Source of the DNA: Pohlia nutans
Lineage: Eukaryota; Streptophyta; Bryopsida; Bryales; Mniaceae
Direction: 5' to 3'
Assembly: GCA_022496805.1 (NCBI GenBank)
Contig: CM040090.1
Coordinates: forward strand, 17,540,001-17,604,000
DNA length: 64,000 nucleotides
Position numbers and translations under genes: made by a program. Shown here piece by piece: positions 1 through 13,571 of this stretch. Position 1 is the stretch's first letter; each line of letters opens with the position of its first letter. The notes beneath the pieces were generated by a model. It made no database searches and was not told the origin of the DNA. It saw nothing but the letters and a program-made list of their open reading frames with translations.

Positions 1-2918
1 TTTAACACTTCTCCAAAAACCAAAAAGAAAAAATCCGTAGAATGCCCCTTACATAATGCCACTTTCACACCACATTGTTGAATGTTGAATGGCACTTGGA
101 TGACCAATACACTCAACACTCAATTATGCACTCGTGTACTAGTGGTGTACATTCTAAAACTTAACACAAATGTATACCATTGATACATGTGGGTGGAATT
201 CAATGATTTTTTTCATTTTTTCCAAGGGAGTCCGGAGTCCCAAGTGGTGATTTGAAAATTGAAACATGAAAAATAGAAAACATATTTTTGACAATTTACA
301 ATTCTTTTTTACTACAAATACATAACTTTCTATAGAATATTTGATTATACATACCAATAATAATGAAAGATAATGGCTATATACTCTAATTTTTTTACCC
401 AATTTTTCTTATAGCAACATAGCAAGCCCATTTTTCAAATAGAAAGTTGGCGATATATAGCAACACAAAAATTCACTGGTGGAATTGATAAATGGAAGGA
501 GGTCATGGGTATGTCTACCTTAGTGTATTTCATACTAGAACATGATTCAACAAAAAAAATAAAAAAATAATCATTTTTAAACTGATGGGGTGAAATCCTC
601 TATTCTCTAAATTTGTTACATCACATTCAATAATTTGGTATGAATATTCTCTCTGATATTTTAATTTTCAAACAATGAAAGAAGTATCTTACTGCACTTT
701 AATTTTCAAATATGTGGATAAAAATTAATTCAGCAAATGATATTTTATGTCCATGTTTTTTTTGAAAAAACCATGCAAATTAGTTTTGGCCACACTACGT
801 GTAAAATGCAGTAAAGAGTGAGTGTAGTACCATAGTACCATAGTTGGGTTGCCACCCCATGAACAAATATTTAACATTTTTTGAAAATCAAGGTTCGTTC
901 CTCAAAATATGAATGCTCTGATCATTTTCTTGAGAAAAATATATATTAAAAATGACCCAAGTGACTCAAAAAAGCTTAGAAATAGCTGAAAATAATCTAC
1001 TCTATTTTCAATTTTTTTTCTTAATAATTTTCAATTATTTATGTTTTTTATTTTTTGAATTATTTTTTGGCAACCCAGCTGTGGTACTACAGTCGTGTCC
1101 AATCCTGACACCCAATGAGGCATTATCAGTGGTCACGGGACCAATTTTGACTTTGTGGTGAATTGATGCACGACAACATCAGCAGAGCAGAAAAAGTACC
1201 GCTGTCAAACTCCAGCAACCCTGCATGACCGTATTCATCACAATCTTGATAGCTTTGGCTGCACGGAAGCCCTTATTATTTGGATTACGTACCGCACAAA
1301 TGGGAGCAGATGCTTGAAACTACATTTGATAAGAACGACATTGTTATAGTGGCATTAAAAGAATCATATTGTAAGAATGACATTCCAAGAATGTCAATGT
1401 TATCACAACATTGTAAGATCGACATTATAAGAACGACATAGTTATCATAACATTGTAAGAATGACATTGATATTGTGATACTGTAAGAACAACGTTGTAA
1501 GAACGACATAGTTATCATAACATTGTAATAATGACATTGTTATCATGATATTGTAAGAACGACATTGTAGGAACAACATTAGCACATGCTACAATGGAGT
1601 CATTAGAATGACATCCCATCATTAGAATGTTGTTTTACGTTGTTCTACCTAGGCATTTGGTTGGTAACTATGCTCTCAAAATGGTGTATATAATAGTAGA
1701 ATTGGGAGGACATGTATTTACAAATTTTCACTAAACATGGTCAATGGTTTTAGTTTCTTCGAGTCATTTAAGGCTAAGGTAAAATGCAAGAATTGCTATG
1801 GAGTACCCTGTTTGATTTTTCTAATTTATTTTAAAAAATGACTCCAAATTTGGATTCAAAGTGTGAAGTTAATTAGTATAGGGGTGAAACCAATCCTAAT
1901 CAATAAGCCCAAATAGAGGAAGATTATGTTTACGTTTGTAGCCATAATTTACTTGAATGAAGCCATAAACCCAAAATATATCTATTACAATTAACAAATA
2001 TAGAGTTCACATGTGTAGTTCATGATGTTATTCTTTGACACTATCCTAGAAATTTATAGTGTCTCCAAAAGAGATTGAATTATTTATTATTCTTTTGTTA
2101 CAAATCTCAAAACTTGAATCCCTTCTTTCCTTTATAAAATTGGTGGGAATTGAGGTTTTTTTTCACTGTGTATTCACTATATACAATATACATTTCACTA
2201 TTTCACAAGAACATAATTTCTTAAGGGAACAAATTTGTGGCATCATATTTGGGGCTAGGAATTGCTATCGTAGTCATCATAGAACCAAACTTTGTAATCC
2301 AAATTTGTTGCTACTACCATAGAACTATTCAATTGTAGTGAGTGTGTTTTAGTCAAATTGATCACCTAGGTGGTATATCAAACATATTTATGTCATAAAA
2401 TTTACAATTCTTTTTGAAAATAGTCATTTTTTTATATTCAACCATGGATTGTATCACAAAATGACTGCCGTTTTGTACTCAACAATAAAAATTATACTAG
2501 CAAGCACATTATGGAACTCTAAATTGCCTTTTCTTTATCATTGTGAATGATTTTGTAAATGAGTGCAAAATATAAAATAATACGCAAACATGTTCCAAAG
2601 AGCATTAGAAAAGAAGGAAGACCATGTGACTAGGAGCCACACTTAAGAAAGAGAAGCCTTCTCCTGCCTTGAACTTGTGCTTCATTTCGTAGCCATTATC
2701 ATCCATTTAACAATTTGGCCAAAGGTGTACACTTGTATTATAGAATGTATACTACTGATACATAAGGGCATAATTAGGTGTAATGGATTTTGTGTTGGAC
2801 TGGATTAATAACTTTCTACGTTGAAATTTTAGACAATTGTTCATTCTAAGTATCCATAATATGACACTTCATAATGTGACAATATTGTTGTTTCAAGCAA
2901 TACACATGTGACAAGTCA
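1..2918. other. AT-rich intergenic spacer, no gene seen
   Basis: This stretch is strongly AT-rich with many homopolymer A and T runs. No reading frame in it is longer than about 90 codons and none resembles a known protein. The only structure I can support is the degenerate minisatellite at about 1328-1580, listed separately. Confidence 0.7.
1328..1580. repeat. Degenerate minisatellite, about 28-bp unit
   Basis: A unit close to GTAAGAACGACATAGTTATC followed by ATAACATT recurs about eight to nine times with substitutions and small indels. The best pair of units is at about 1429-1460 and 1497-1530. The reverse strand gives an open frame with a recurring MSFLQ-like motif, but that is a by-product of the repeat and not evidence of a gene. 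Confidence 0.75.
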
Positions 2919-3877
2919 TTAACCCTTTAGTGCCTAGGTAACCACTAAGTGGTCACTAGATCATTAGAAAATGAAATGCCGTAAAATCCGTGAACCTTCT
3001 CAATCTTATGTCTGAAGTTCCAAAGTGTAACTTTTGATTCTATAGATGATGCAAAAAGAAAATTTGGAATTTGACTTTCTTAACTATCCAAATACCTCTG
3101 TACAAAACACCAAAATACTGCAAATAATTCAAAAGATAGCAAATACTTACAAATACAACACATGTACTATGTGGTATTTCTTATGTTTGGAAGTTTGTTA
3201 TCTTGTATGTTTTTTTTTGGGATTCTATTCTCTTGTTCATGTTCCATTAGTATAATTATGTAGTCTGATCTTGATCAATGTATCAACATAAAAACTTTGT
3301 CCTAAACCGTACATGGATAAGTCACTCTCACTTATAACCGACTCACAATAATTATGTATGAGTCGGTTATTGACATGAAAGATTGCAATGGAGAGGTGTT
3401 GACATAGGTCATTGGTGAACATATTTTATAAATTTTAACCCAAATTCTATTTAACCTTGAAGTCACACACACCGCCCAAAATCTCATTTTTGAGTATGCA
3501 TTATACGGTGCAAAGACGTACTATGGCAATATTCGTTTAGTTGGGACTTTCCATCAAATTGGGACTTTTTGAAATCTACAATTATCATAGATCCAGTGGG
3601 TAATCATCCATTGAATCTATGCCAATTGTAGAATTCAAAAGGTCCCAATTTGATGGAAAGTCCTAACTAAACGAATATTACCGTTTACTGTAATCTTCCA
3701 ATCCAACGGTCCAATCTTACCAAGATTTAACCAACACTTGTTTCATTAAGCTATGTTTACATTTATATGGTTGATTACTATTAAGACTATTCCAAATTTC
3801 AATAAAGAAAGTTTTTAAAATACACCACTCAAAAAACTGTGGTTTTTTTAGAGCCACTTTAAGCACTAGAGGGTTAA
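2919..3877 (-). mobile_element. piggyBac-like non-autonomous element, family 1 (copy A, reverse)
   Basis: The element is bounded by TTAA at 2919-2922 and 3874-3877. Inside these the termini are CCCTTTAGTGCCTAGG on the left and the near-inverse GCACTAGAGGG on the right. The interior is the reverse complement of the copies at 15876-16686 and 45199-46008, for example around the shared motif CCTAAACCGTACATGGATAA. It is longer than the other copies only because of a 158-bp foldback insertion at 3525-3682. It encodes no transposase. Confidence 0.8.
3525..3682. mobile_element. Foldback MITE nested in copy A
   Basis: The two halves are long near-perfect inverted repeats: the left half begins GGCAATATTCGTTTAGTTGG and the right half ends with CTAAACGAATATTACC. 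The sister copies of the host element lack it, and the host sequence resumes after it (TACTGTAATCTTCC against TACTATAATCTTCC). This shows it is a later insertion. Confidence 0.8.
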
Positions 3878-3889
3878 AGTGAGAAGTCA

Positions 3890-5340
3890 TTAACCCCTAA
3901 AGGACCAATCAACCCAATTATGCTTGATTTTTGGTCAAAGGCCCCAAAAATCAAGTGTCTTAGCTTTATTGTAGTTGGTGTTTTCATTAGATGTTTAAGT
4001 TAAGTTATGATACATCTTTTGACCGTTGGGATTGGAGAATAAACTTCATTTGAAGCTTTTCCACCGTTCAGAACTTTGAATTTTGAGTGTCCACAATATA
4101 AAGGGCTTTCTAAAGATGCTTCAATCATAAATCTCTTTTAGTTTCTTCACCTTCAATTTTGTACTCCATGTAAATATAACTTTTATCTACCTTAAATATA
4201 ATTTTTGATATTAAATTTGACAAAAACATATTTATTTTGAATTTTTACCTTGTTTACATCATAAAATTTGTAAATATTCAAAATATCTTCCAATCATGTT
4301 GAAAAATTTGTCATACCTTCATAATGTCGATGATTATCTATGAAAAATTATAAATCATTCAATGTGATATTTAAAGTATGCAAATTATAGTGCTTTGACT
4401 TTTGCAAAAGAGGTGAAGACCTTTAGGGGTTAACCCCTAAATTTTTGAGCGAGTCGTTTCACTTTTTGGGCAGCCTCCAGGGACCTCATATTTTTAATAT
4501 TTTCAATGAAAATTTCAGTGTAGCTTCCAAAAACTACACTCTACATGTCGCACTTCGTTTCATGTCATTCCGATAAGTATTGCAAAAGTTATAAGCATTT
4601 GAAGTTTTTGAAGCGAGATTGGGCAACAAGTATTTTTTTATTTTTTACTCTTTTTCAAAATTTCTTTTTTGATTCATGATTGGTTGATCTTTATCAACAA
4701 ATGAAGCTTTAAATCTACCCATTTTGAGCAATGGGATATAAGTTATGAGGAGATCTGTTTTTTGGGCAGTTTGGACCAAAAAAAAACTTTGAAGCTCATT
4801 TCTAAACTCAATTTTCAATATTTTTTAATGAAATAAAAGGCACTGGGTGAAGATTTCCAAGTACAACATTCTCACCGTTAAGATTGACATTTTACAATTC
4901 CATGTCAAACTTATTAATGATTTTCTTTTTCCTTTCACGTTGTACCCACTTCTAGTAATTGTTTTATGAAAAAATTAATATGAGCTTTTTTCTTACAAGA
5001 TTTTATATTTGAAGACTTAACTCAATTGTTAACATGGCCTTGCCATTCAATGAATTTCTAACCCATATAAGAAAAAGATATTAATTTCTAAAGTTCAAAT
5101 TTGTCACCGGATTGAACCCCAAAAAATCTTCTTTTGCAACTTTGATCCTTATAATCTAAGAATCTAATGGTCATTTTGCTCTCAAATTTTGTGCTCACGT
5201 GAAAATTCAAGTTGGGTATTAGATCTTACGGTTAAATGATGAAAAAAATTAAAAAAACATGTGATTTCTTCTCCAACTTCCAAATGTTGCATTTTTCATG
5301 GTTTTTTGTGAGGATACAGTTCTGGTCCTTTAGGGGTTAA
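3890..5340. mobile_element. TTAA-bounded element(s), CCCCTAAAGGACCA termini
   Basis: The outer ends are TTAA followed by CCCCTAAAGGACCA at 3890 and its exact inverse TGGTCCTTTAGGGG-TTAA ending at 5340. A third, palindromic terminus lies inside at about 4421-4440 (CCTTTAGGGG-TTAA-CCCCTAAA). The region is therefore either one 1451-bp element with an internal terminus, or two elements (3890-4433 and 4430-5340) sharing one TTAA. No coding capacity is seen. Confidence 0.7.
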
Positions 5341-5542
5341 CCCCTAAATGCCTAAGCCTTTTTCAAATTCGGCAATTTTGCAAAGATGGGTTATAAAATG
5401 CAACCTAGAGGGATATTTTGAACTTGATATATGAATAAAAGTTGTACATTATGGATTATAGATTCTATCCATATAGTTAGATCTATGATTGCTATTACCA
5501 ATAATTTTGTATAAAATGAACACTTCGGCAGTCAAGGGTTAA
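5337..5542. mobile_element. Short TTAA-bounded MITE
   Basis: It runs from the TTAA shared with the previous element to TTAA at 5539-5542. The termini CCCCTAAATGCCTAAG and CTTCGGCAGTCAAGGG are imperfect inverted repeats. Part of the interior (TTGTACATTATGG and on) resembles a stretch at about 18975-19045, so the family has a second, degraded member in the window. Confidence 0.55.
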
Positions 5543-6472
5543 CTGAATAGAGAGGGACAATTATTTTTGAGATACTATACCGGTACTCAATGTGATTTTG
5601 GATGCACTTTTCGTGATAGTAATCTCAAGTCCTATTCCCTGGGAATCAAAAATTACAGTTTTGTTTGGCGAAGGTGGTTTGCTGTGTGCATTGGGGATGC
5701 TCTAATACTAGTACAACACTGCTCTCAACCTCCTATGGAAAATACAGTTATCCATTAGCTCAAGAAAAATTTCAAAATATATCAAATTTCCATTTGAGTT
5801 GCTAATAATTCCAAAGCATGGAAATGCATGTGCATGTCGAATTAGTGTAATTAAGACAACAACACATGAACATATCGTACCAATTTTGACAAAACGTAGT
5901 TTCTCACACAACTTATCAATTAACACTAATAATTTCAGGAACAACCCCCAAACATCTGCAAATGTCAGCTCCCCTGGCAAACGATGATACGATTTGACAT
6001 TTAAAGCTACAGGGACTGGAAGAATACTAGCAATTCAAAAAAAAACATCCGTCATGGAACTGTGAGGAACCATAAACAGATTTCGTCTCTTAATAACGGT
6101 GAAAATTCAAATGTCGGCAGGGGCCCAAAGTTTTAGTGGCATGTAAGATGGACGTTACAGACATTTCAGGCAGCCACACTGCTGGTTTCACCACAACATT
6201 GAGGAGATCAACTGGCATTGCATCTGTCTTTGTTCAAAGTACTGATCTCAGACACGTGTCATATACTAAAGGAACAAATTAACCATCTCAACAAAATGAA
6301 TTCTCGGAATAATTTAACTAAAAGACAGAAGAAGAGCCTGCATAATGAAGGAGACCGAAGGTGAGAGGCTTCTCAGAGAGCAACCTGTCTTGATGGATCA
6401 AAAAACCTGGCACCCATTAGATGTTCTTCCAGCCTGGGATGAACTTCGCAAGCGCAGGTGGCTGTGTCCGAG
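5543..6472. other. 3' flank of SPY gene
   Basis: This is the downstream flank of the minus-strand SPY gene, whose stop is at 6473. Overlapping short open frames on both strands at 5708-5987 look like chance and match nothing I know. The part next to 6472 is probably 3' UTR. Confidence 0.5.
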
Positions 6473-9400
6473 TCAACTGGGTTGACTAAGAGGGCTAGGA
6501 CTTCGTTCCTGGCACTTGCTGCGTGTCTCACCCTCTGTTGTGGACAATGTTGAAGTAGGCGAGGGAGTGGGGGTCGCAGTAGCTATGGTTGGATTGGGTA
6601 CAGCAGAGGGCACTTCCTTCATTCGCATATCGGCGGCGGCATCCTGAGTGGTGCTCGCTGCGTGGCTTCCGAGGACCTCAATTTCTACTTTCTTCCTCGT
6701 CTCAGATGGAATATCCCCATCGCAGTAACGATGCCACAATTGCCGGTACTGTTCCTCAATCCCCTTGACAAAATTGGGGCCGTCACAAAGATACGAGTTC
6801 AACATCTTCTCACGAAGTCCACTCCTTAGGCTTGCCAGGGAAGGGACGTTAGACGCTAGTTCTACTGCTTTGTCTACGTAGTCATCCTCAGTCTTCACTA
6901 CAAGATCCTCCAAACCTGCAACAAACCAACGAAATAAGTTCTTCACAACACAAACAAGCAACTACTTGCAAGTGTCTCCACCCCAAATAGAAATATATAA
7001 TTTTCACATGTGTCATTTCCATCTACTCTTTGATATGATCCTCAGTATAAATCTCATGGATTGAAAATTTGAAAAATCATACGGAGTGTTCAACAAACTC
7101 GGAATGTCATTATTCCTACAACCACGACACATTTACACTAGACGTAAGAAATTTTTTCTTTGGAGTTATCTTTCTACATTTTCAAACCACTGCTTAGTCT
7201 CCCCTTGGAGTAAAGACAATAAATATTCAAACGTACAATCAAATTTTGCAACATCCACACTCCTGATTGATACTCCTATTGACGCCATCAAGAAGAGTGA
7301 ATACTTACCAACTTGATGCAAGAGTGTGACGCCCACATTATGTGCATGTACCTTGCCAGCCATTGTTATACAGGGTACACCCATATAGAGCGACTCACAT
7401 GTAGTAGTTGTGCCTGCATATGGAAATGTGTCCAAACTGCACAGAAGATTGATAGACCATCAGAAAATCAACCCTTAAGACTTTCCATCATGTACTCTAC
7501 ATGCAGTACCTCATCTTTTTAGGCAGTACATGCACTTCTCCTAATGTCAGTTCTTATCGCCATGAAGTATAGGTAGAGGACTGCAAACAATTCAGATTTA
7601 CTCTTACAAGTTTTAATAACATGTTTAGAAAAGAAAGTTACCTAATATCCATGAGAGAATATGCCTGCATATGGTCATGGTTGAGGAGTATCAATGGTAG
7701 CAAGTCTATTCGAAGAGATTCTACACCGAGTTCCTCGAGTTTTGCCAGGAAACCGTCTCTAACACTGTCACAGCAAAAAGGCTTGCACTTCACCACAAGC
7801 CGCGAACTGGGCACCTTGCACAGTATTCTTGCCCACACTTGTAGTACACGGGGCGTTATCTGCACAAACATAGCATCAAATTAAGTATTCTCCAGAAAGG
7901 GAGATACCTAGGGTATTCATGGCTACTATCTTATTTAAATCAATGCCTGACATATAGACTCTATGTGACAGTCAACCCCAGATAAGTAGACCTGTACTAA
8001 AAATGACGTTTTTTGTTTCAATATAGGCCTCCTTCAACTCTATCATTACAGCTAAAGCACAGTTACAGCCCCCATTCAAAAGGACAAAATTGCGACCTGA
8101 TTGGAAATATCAAGTTAGTAGGATCAGTTGTTACCTTGGCAAGATTGTTGAAGCTACCAAAAGTAATAAACCCATTACTAAGGGCAGGTGTTGGAACAAC
8201 GGGTCCAGTCTCTGAAGATGGAGTATAGCACAAAAAACACCCTGGCAGCCTGACAAGCTCCTCAACATGCCTGCAAGGCAAAACAAAATCTGTAAGGAAA
8301 TATAAAGACACTTAGGGGAGAAACGCACAATTCCATAACAGGTGCACAAGCACTACACACTGAATAGCAACTTACTTTTGTGTGGTGGTTGGTGGATCTG
8401 CCAATGCATCCGTGAAACGGTAATCAATAGTTGGTAAGCCAGTAGTGTTGGGATATCCGATCCATGTTGCCTGAGTCAAGGAAGAAACCAAGACACCAGT
8501 TAGAATATTGGGACAAGAAAAGAGGGGCAATTTTAACGAGGGGTAAATCTTATCACCTTCTTTCAAAGTCATCTTACTCATATCATCGGAATTTTTAAAA
8601 ACCCATATCTGAAAATAATGAAAATCCTACGCATGATGTTAGAAGGTAAAAAACACCTGAACAGGAGCAGGTCGGCATGCCATGACCCCAAGGCGATTGT
8701 TAGCTGTATGCCCAGTAAGCTCCACAAGGATATCTATCTTATCCTCTCTGACCATGTGGGCCACCTTCTTTTCATCGATACCATAAGCTTCTCTCCATGT
8801 ACCACCTTTCCTGAGCACAGTGTCCTTGAATCGCTGTGTTTTTGCATCCGTCTGAGACAGACAAATATGAACTAAGATGAAGAACATGACGCAATCACAA
8901 CTTTCGATATGGCAAGTGCAAAAGGTCAAATACTATCAGAACATAACATACTAAAGGCTGCATTGTTCTACGTATGGTTCTGGAACCAAACCAAAAGAAA
9001 ACTAAAATTAAGAGCTTCATAACCACTCAATACAAACTCAACCGTAAGAAGATTACAGCATGAAGAATGAGGCACACCTTGACAACTGCAGAATATACCA
9101 CAATGTGGTAATTCGTGTAGTCATGGTGAACCAGAGGAGCTTCAATAAAGTAAGACACAGAGTGTGTGAAATAATCAGGGGATATGTAGCCAATAGTCAA
9201 CGGACGATCCCGTTCTTTTGCGTTACTCCAAGTCGTATACTGCGGATAAAGTCGATTAAAACGAATTCCCCAATCCCTGTAGGCACAGAAATTTGATTCA
9301 ATGACACTCAAATATTTCTGCATATTCCTCACACAAAGAAATCAACAAAAAAGCCAGTATGAAGTGGGAATCATTTGTCATCACAGGAAAAGAACGAGAT

Positions 9401-12400
9401 GCTGTGCCAGTTCTGGATAGAATGTCATATGCAGCAAGGTCTCATCTTATGTTTACCTGTAGACAGAACCACACAAATTTGGTGTACTAGCAGACACATA
9501 GCACTACAGAGCTCATGATTCAACATCACTGTGCTGTATGCTTGCACCAAAGTATATGCTCAACCAAGTATCAACACAATCTCTTTCAACAATAGTTTAT
9601 CAAGGTCAGAACTGGACATACCTGTGAGCATTATACAGCTTGTCATCATCACCCTCATAAATGTAATTCATAGCCAGAAGGCGATTCTGAAGTTCCCCAG
9701 CTGACAAGCATTAGAATGTATTGCAGAAACGACACAACTCGATATGCGAATTTGGATAAAAAAGCAAGGAAAATAAAATATGAGCATAAGTACCTGGCCT
9801 GCATTCCGAGAGTCTGGATCAATGAGCAAGCAACGCTCATATGCATCGATGGCAAGAGGAATGCTCCCCGCATCCCGGTGCAATACACCTGCCAATCAAG
9901 TACACGTAAGCTAGGATGTATCCAGTATGAGGCGAGCAAAATCAAAATTTAAATAAGCAACCGAATCTATTTGGGTAAATAAAGATTGAAGAGCTACATT
10001 AATGATTGGTCAACCACAACCATTAAGTGCTGCAGTTACTGAACCCAGATCACTATGATAATGACTTGGCAGGACATGTGCTACATCCTTGGAAACTGAA
10101 GCAGAGAAACTAACATCAAGCAGGATTCCTTTTTTATGCATACAAGTGTCTATAATCGCAATGTTGAGTGTACCATGAAGGTAAGAGACGATGAATTCCT
10201 CAAAAGTTAAATAGGAGAACCAGGTAAAATACCCAGATTGTTGTAGGCCTCAGCATATGAAGGATTAGCCAGTATTGCCTTCTCAATCATACAAGCAGCA
10301 GAATCCATCTTTCCCTGACAAAGAACAAAAGGCACAAACCACAGGTGATAATCCCACATTTGAAACTTCCTCCAGCAAATTCATGTCGCAAATTCAAAAC
10401 GATGACTAGTTAGACATTCGACAAAAATTCAACGAACGGAACTTCATAAGAAAAGTAAACGGTACATATTAACATCAAGTTATACCTGCTACTTAGTCGG
10501 TCGAAGTGCAAGAGCAGATTTCATACCATTCCTGACATGGTATGACATACCTGGACAGTGTAGACAACTCCAAGATTGTTGAGGGATTGAGAAAAGTTTG
10601 GCTTTATTTGCAGAGCCATCTGTTACAATATTTAGTAATGATAGCCAAGTCAGTGGTATATATTATGGAGATTACGATAGAAGCGCTTAAAACCCAACGA
10701 AATGCACACCCCTGAGATAGATGCTGCACAATTAAAGCAAAAAGCTTGGTATGAACATAATCAATGCATGCAACTAGTTGGATTCACTGAAGAGATTTCA
10801 AAATAAGTAAGTTTGTGTAGAGACTAATGAAAATCGTGAATCCCAAGTCTGAATACCAACACCATATATTATCACAATAAGAAGCATCAACACCTAGAAC
10901 TATCAAAATATACCAGCAGTGCAACCTAAACTAATTAAGTAAGATTTTTTGATCAGTTCATCTCGATTGAGTTACCAGTCCCACCTGATAACATTCCACA
11001 GCTTTGTCAAGATTGTCGCGGTCCTTGTAAATCACACCAAGGTTATTGCAAGCCTCTGCACAGTGAGGATTGAAATGCAGAGCCAGCTCATACATCACCA
11101 TGGCCTGTGCACATATTCTCATGAGTGCAAATGACAGTCACAAGACAGGGACACATAACTCTTAAGTTTTTCTAATTAACGAAGCAGCTGTAACCGAACA
11201 GGAGCAGCAGTTCGTAAAAACTGTACTCCATCTGCTTTCACGAACTACGAGATAAATGCATACCAATGGACAAATTTTCAGACTACTAATTGCATGATGG
11301 CAAGAAAATTTAGTATAAATAATACGTCAAGACAGAGTTCGAAGAGAAAAATACCATGTCAAATTTGAGTAGTTCACCATATGCAACCCCTAAATTATAC
11401 ATAGCATCTGCATAGTGCCAGTTATATAGAAGGGCTTTCTTGTAGTATGCAACTCCTTGATGGATATCGCCCTCTATCTTGACCTGCATCATGATGATCC
11501 ATTTAACATTTCGCTACATGCTGCCTGTTCGGTTTATGTCAAAGAAATACTGTAAGCCACTGGAAAGTAGAACAGCCACAGGAAAGGAGATTCACTCTTC
11601 CATTCTATTTAGCATTATAAGAATGCCGGAAAACCACCTATTTCACTAAGAGTAATACGGGGATTGTAGGTCCTTACCTTGGTGCCCAGATCTGTTAAGG
11701 CAATGGCCATGTTGTTCTTTGCAATCTCAAAATTTGGCGACACTGCCAAGCATCTGTTTAATGCATACAAACAAAAATAAGTAACAAAACATTGCAAATC
11801 AGAAATTTGACCTCTGTAGATCAGAATTTGTGAGAGATGCAACATGCATCATTTAGCTAGATCAAAATACAAATTCATTCTATCAGGAATTTGTAACTCA
11901 CCTTTCATAGCAAGCAATAGCAGCATCCAGATCACCACGGTTCTTATAAATAACTCCCATGTTGCAGTAGGCCTCTGCGTACATGGGCCTATGTACGGCT
12001 GCTTTTTCATAACAATTTAAGGCCATGTCATATTGCAACATCTCCGAGTACACAACTCCCAGGTTGTAATACGCTGGCTGCAATGATTGAACAAGCATGT
12101 CACAATACAAGCTTTTCACTGCAGACCAACGTTTATTCCCTAGTAACTTGTTGCCAAGAGTAAACATTTACTATCGATATGCAGGACATCTATCAATACC
12201 TTTCAAAAATGCCTTGTAGTTCAGAATGAATTAACAGGTAACCATAAGAAAAAACAAAAAAAATATTATCCATAAAAACATTGCTTCAAAAGTAAATACA
12301 ATTGCACTACTGCAATAATGCACCCACGCCAAAACCAGAAAGGAACAATAAGACTTTAAGGGTAAATTCTTCAATGATCCACTCACAATCTTGAATATTC

Positions 12401-13571
12401 AATTCGCTCATCAGCATGAAAAGAGTCAAGGTCAACTTACAGCATACCGACTGTCTGCCTTCAAGGCATCGTAATACTTCGCCAACCCCTCTTGCACATG
12501 TCCAGATAGCTTCAGACTTGTACCCAAGTCAGTGAGGACAATCGCAAGATTCTCTGAAGCGGGCTTGTACGTGGAATCTGCCATTAGAGCCTTCCGGTAT
12601 GCCTGAAATAGCACATGATGAACATTAGGTTGATAACTAGGTTGACCTGTGCTGGAGACCAGCACAACAGTTCCAGCGGCAGAATCGTCCTTGCAGCGTG
12701 CACAATCTGTATATAATATAATATCACTGATCATATTAACGTCTTAAGTAATACTTTCTTGCTCACAAATACATAGCATGCACACCTCCCACCACAATGA
12801 CGAGCTTCAGCAGAAAAGATTGAATCTATATAGCTTAACTGGCGAGGTGAAACCTTGCTGCTTAAACACAATGCACCTACCTCTGCTGCTTCGAGCAAGT
12901 GACCTTCCTCTTTGTATAAAATCCCGCAATGTGTCAGAGCACAGGCGTTCTGTGTGTCAAGTCGCAAAGCGTTTGCGAAGCTTTCAAATGCTTGCCGAGG
13001 GAGGTTTTTGCTTTGCAGGCAAATTCCTTTTCCAACATGAGCTTCGACATTTTGAGGCTCCGCCTCCAAAATACTTTCATATAACACCAATGCATCTGCA
13101 GATTTAAGCACGTGAATTAAAAGCCAACAGCCAAACTACAATACATTGAGAGTCAAAGGTGAAATTCAAACGGTGTACAAAGAAGGGGACAAATGTGGCA
13201 AAATTCTAGTGGAAAAACATCAAAATTTGACACATGAAACACCGAAAAGACAAGACCCGGAAAACCACAGCACCGAAGGTTTATCAGCAATTCTTACCGG
13301 AAATTTTATTGCGAGATCTAAGAACGGCTGCAAAGGAAAGCGCATCCTTCCCAGGTACTTTTCGACCCCCCGAAGCGATGGGTACAGGTGAGTTCTGAAC
13401 CCCGGGCAATATCATATTTGCATCATTATCTAATGATCCAGAGGAGGGTCGCCTCTTTAACCGTTGATTGTCAGTGGCTGCTTCTCTTTCCCTCACTCCA
13501 TTTGCTTGAGGAGGTTGCACAGCTTGTGACTCTGGCCAAGCCATTCCAGGTCCCATGCCATTACCTTTCAT
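6473..13571 (-). CDS. SPY: SPINDLY-type protein O-fucosyltransferase
   Basis: The protein is a nucleocytoplasmic O-fucosyltransferase of the SPY family (GT41-like), which modifies nuclear regulators such as DELLA proteins in flowering plants. I read 18 coding exons: 13571-13298, 13095-12881, 12602-12441, 12077-11902, 11753-11678, 11483-11355, 11104-10985, 10619-10551, 10314-10233, 9888-9794, 9686-9622, 9276-9078, 8851-8657, 8470-8376, 8270-8135, 7859-7642, 7436-7309 and 6915-6473. They sum to 2877 bases, 958 residues, against 914 in Arabidopsis. The N-terminal half is a chain of TPR repeats (AYYNLGVVYSEM, AEAYCNMGVIYKNRGDL). The C-terminal half has the catalytic blocks RPLTIGYISPDYFTHSVSYF, ILVELTGHTANNRLG, ATWIGYPNTTGLPT and AGTTTTCESLYMGVPCITMA. 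The low-complexity tail is rich in Pro, Ser and Thr. The first in-frame ATG after a stop in the spliced leader is at 13571. The gene looks intact. Confidence 0.95.

Noticed and set aside
1285..1518. Frame with repeated MSFLQ motif
   Set aside because: It is produced by the minisatellite and has no gene context.
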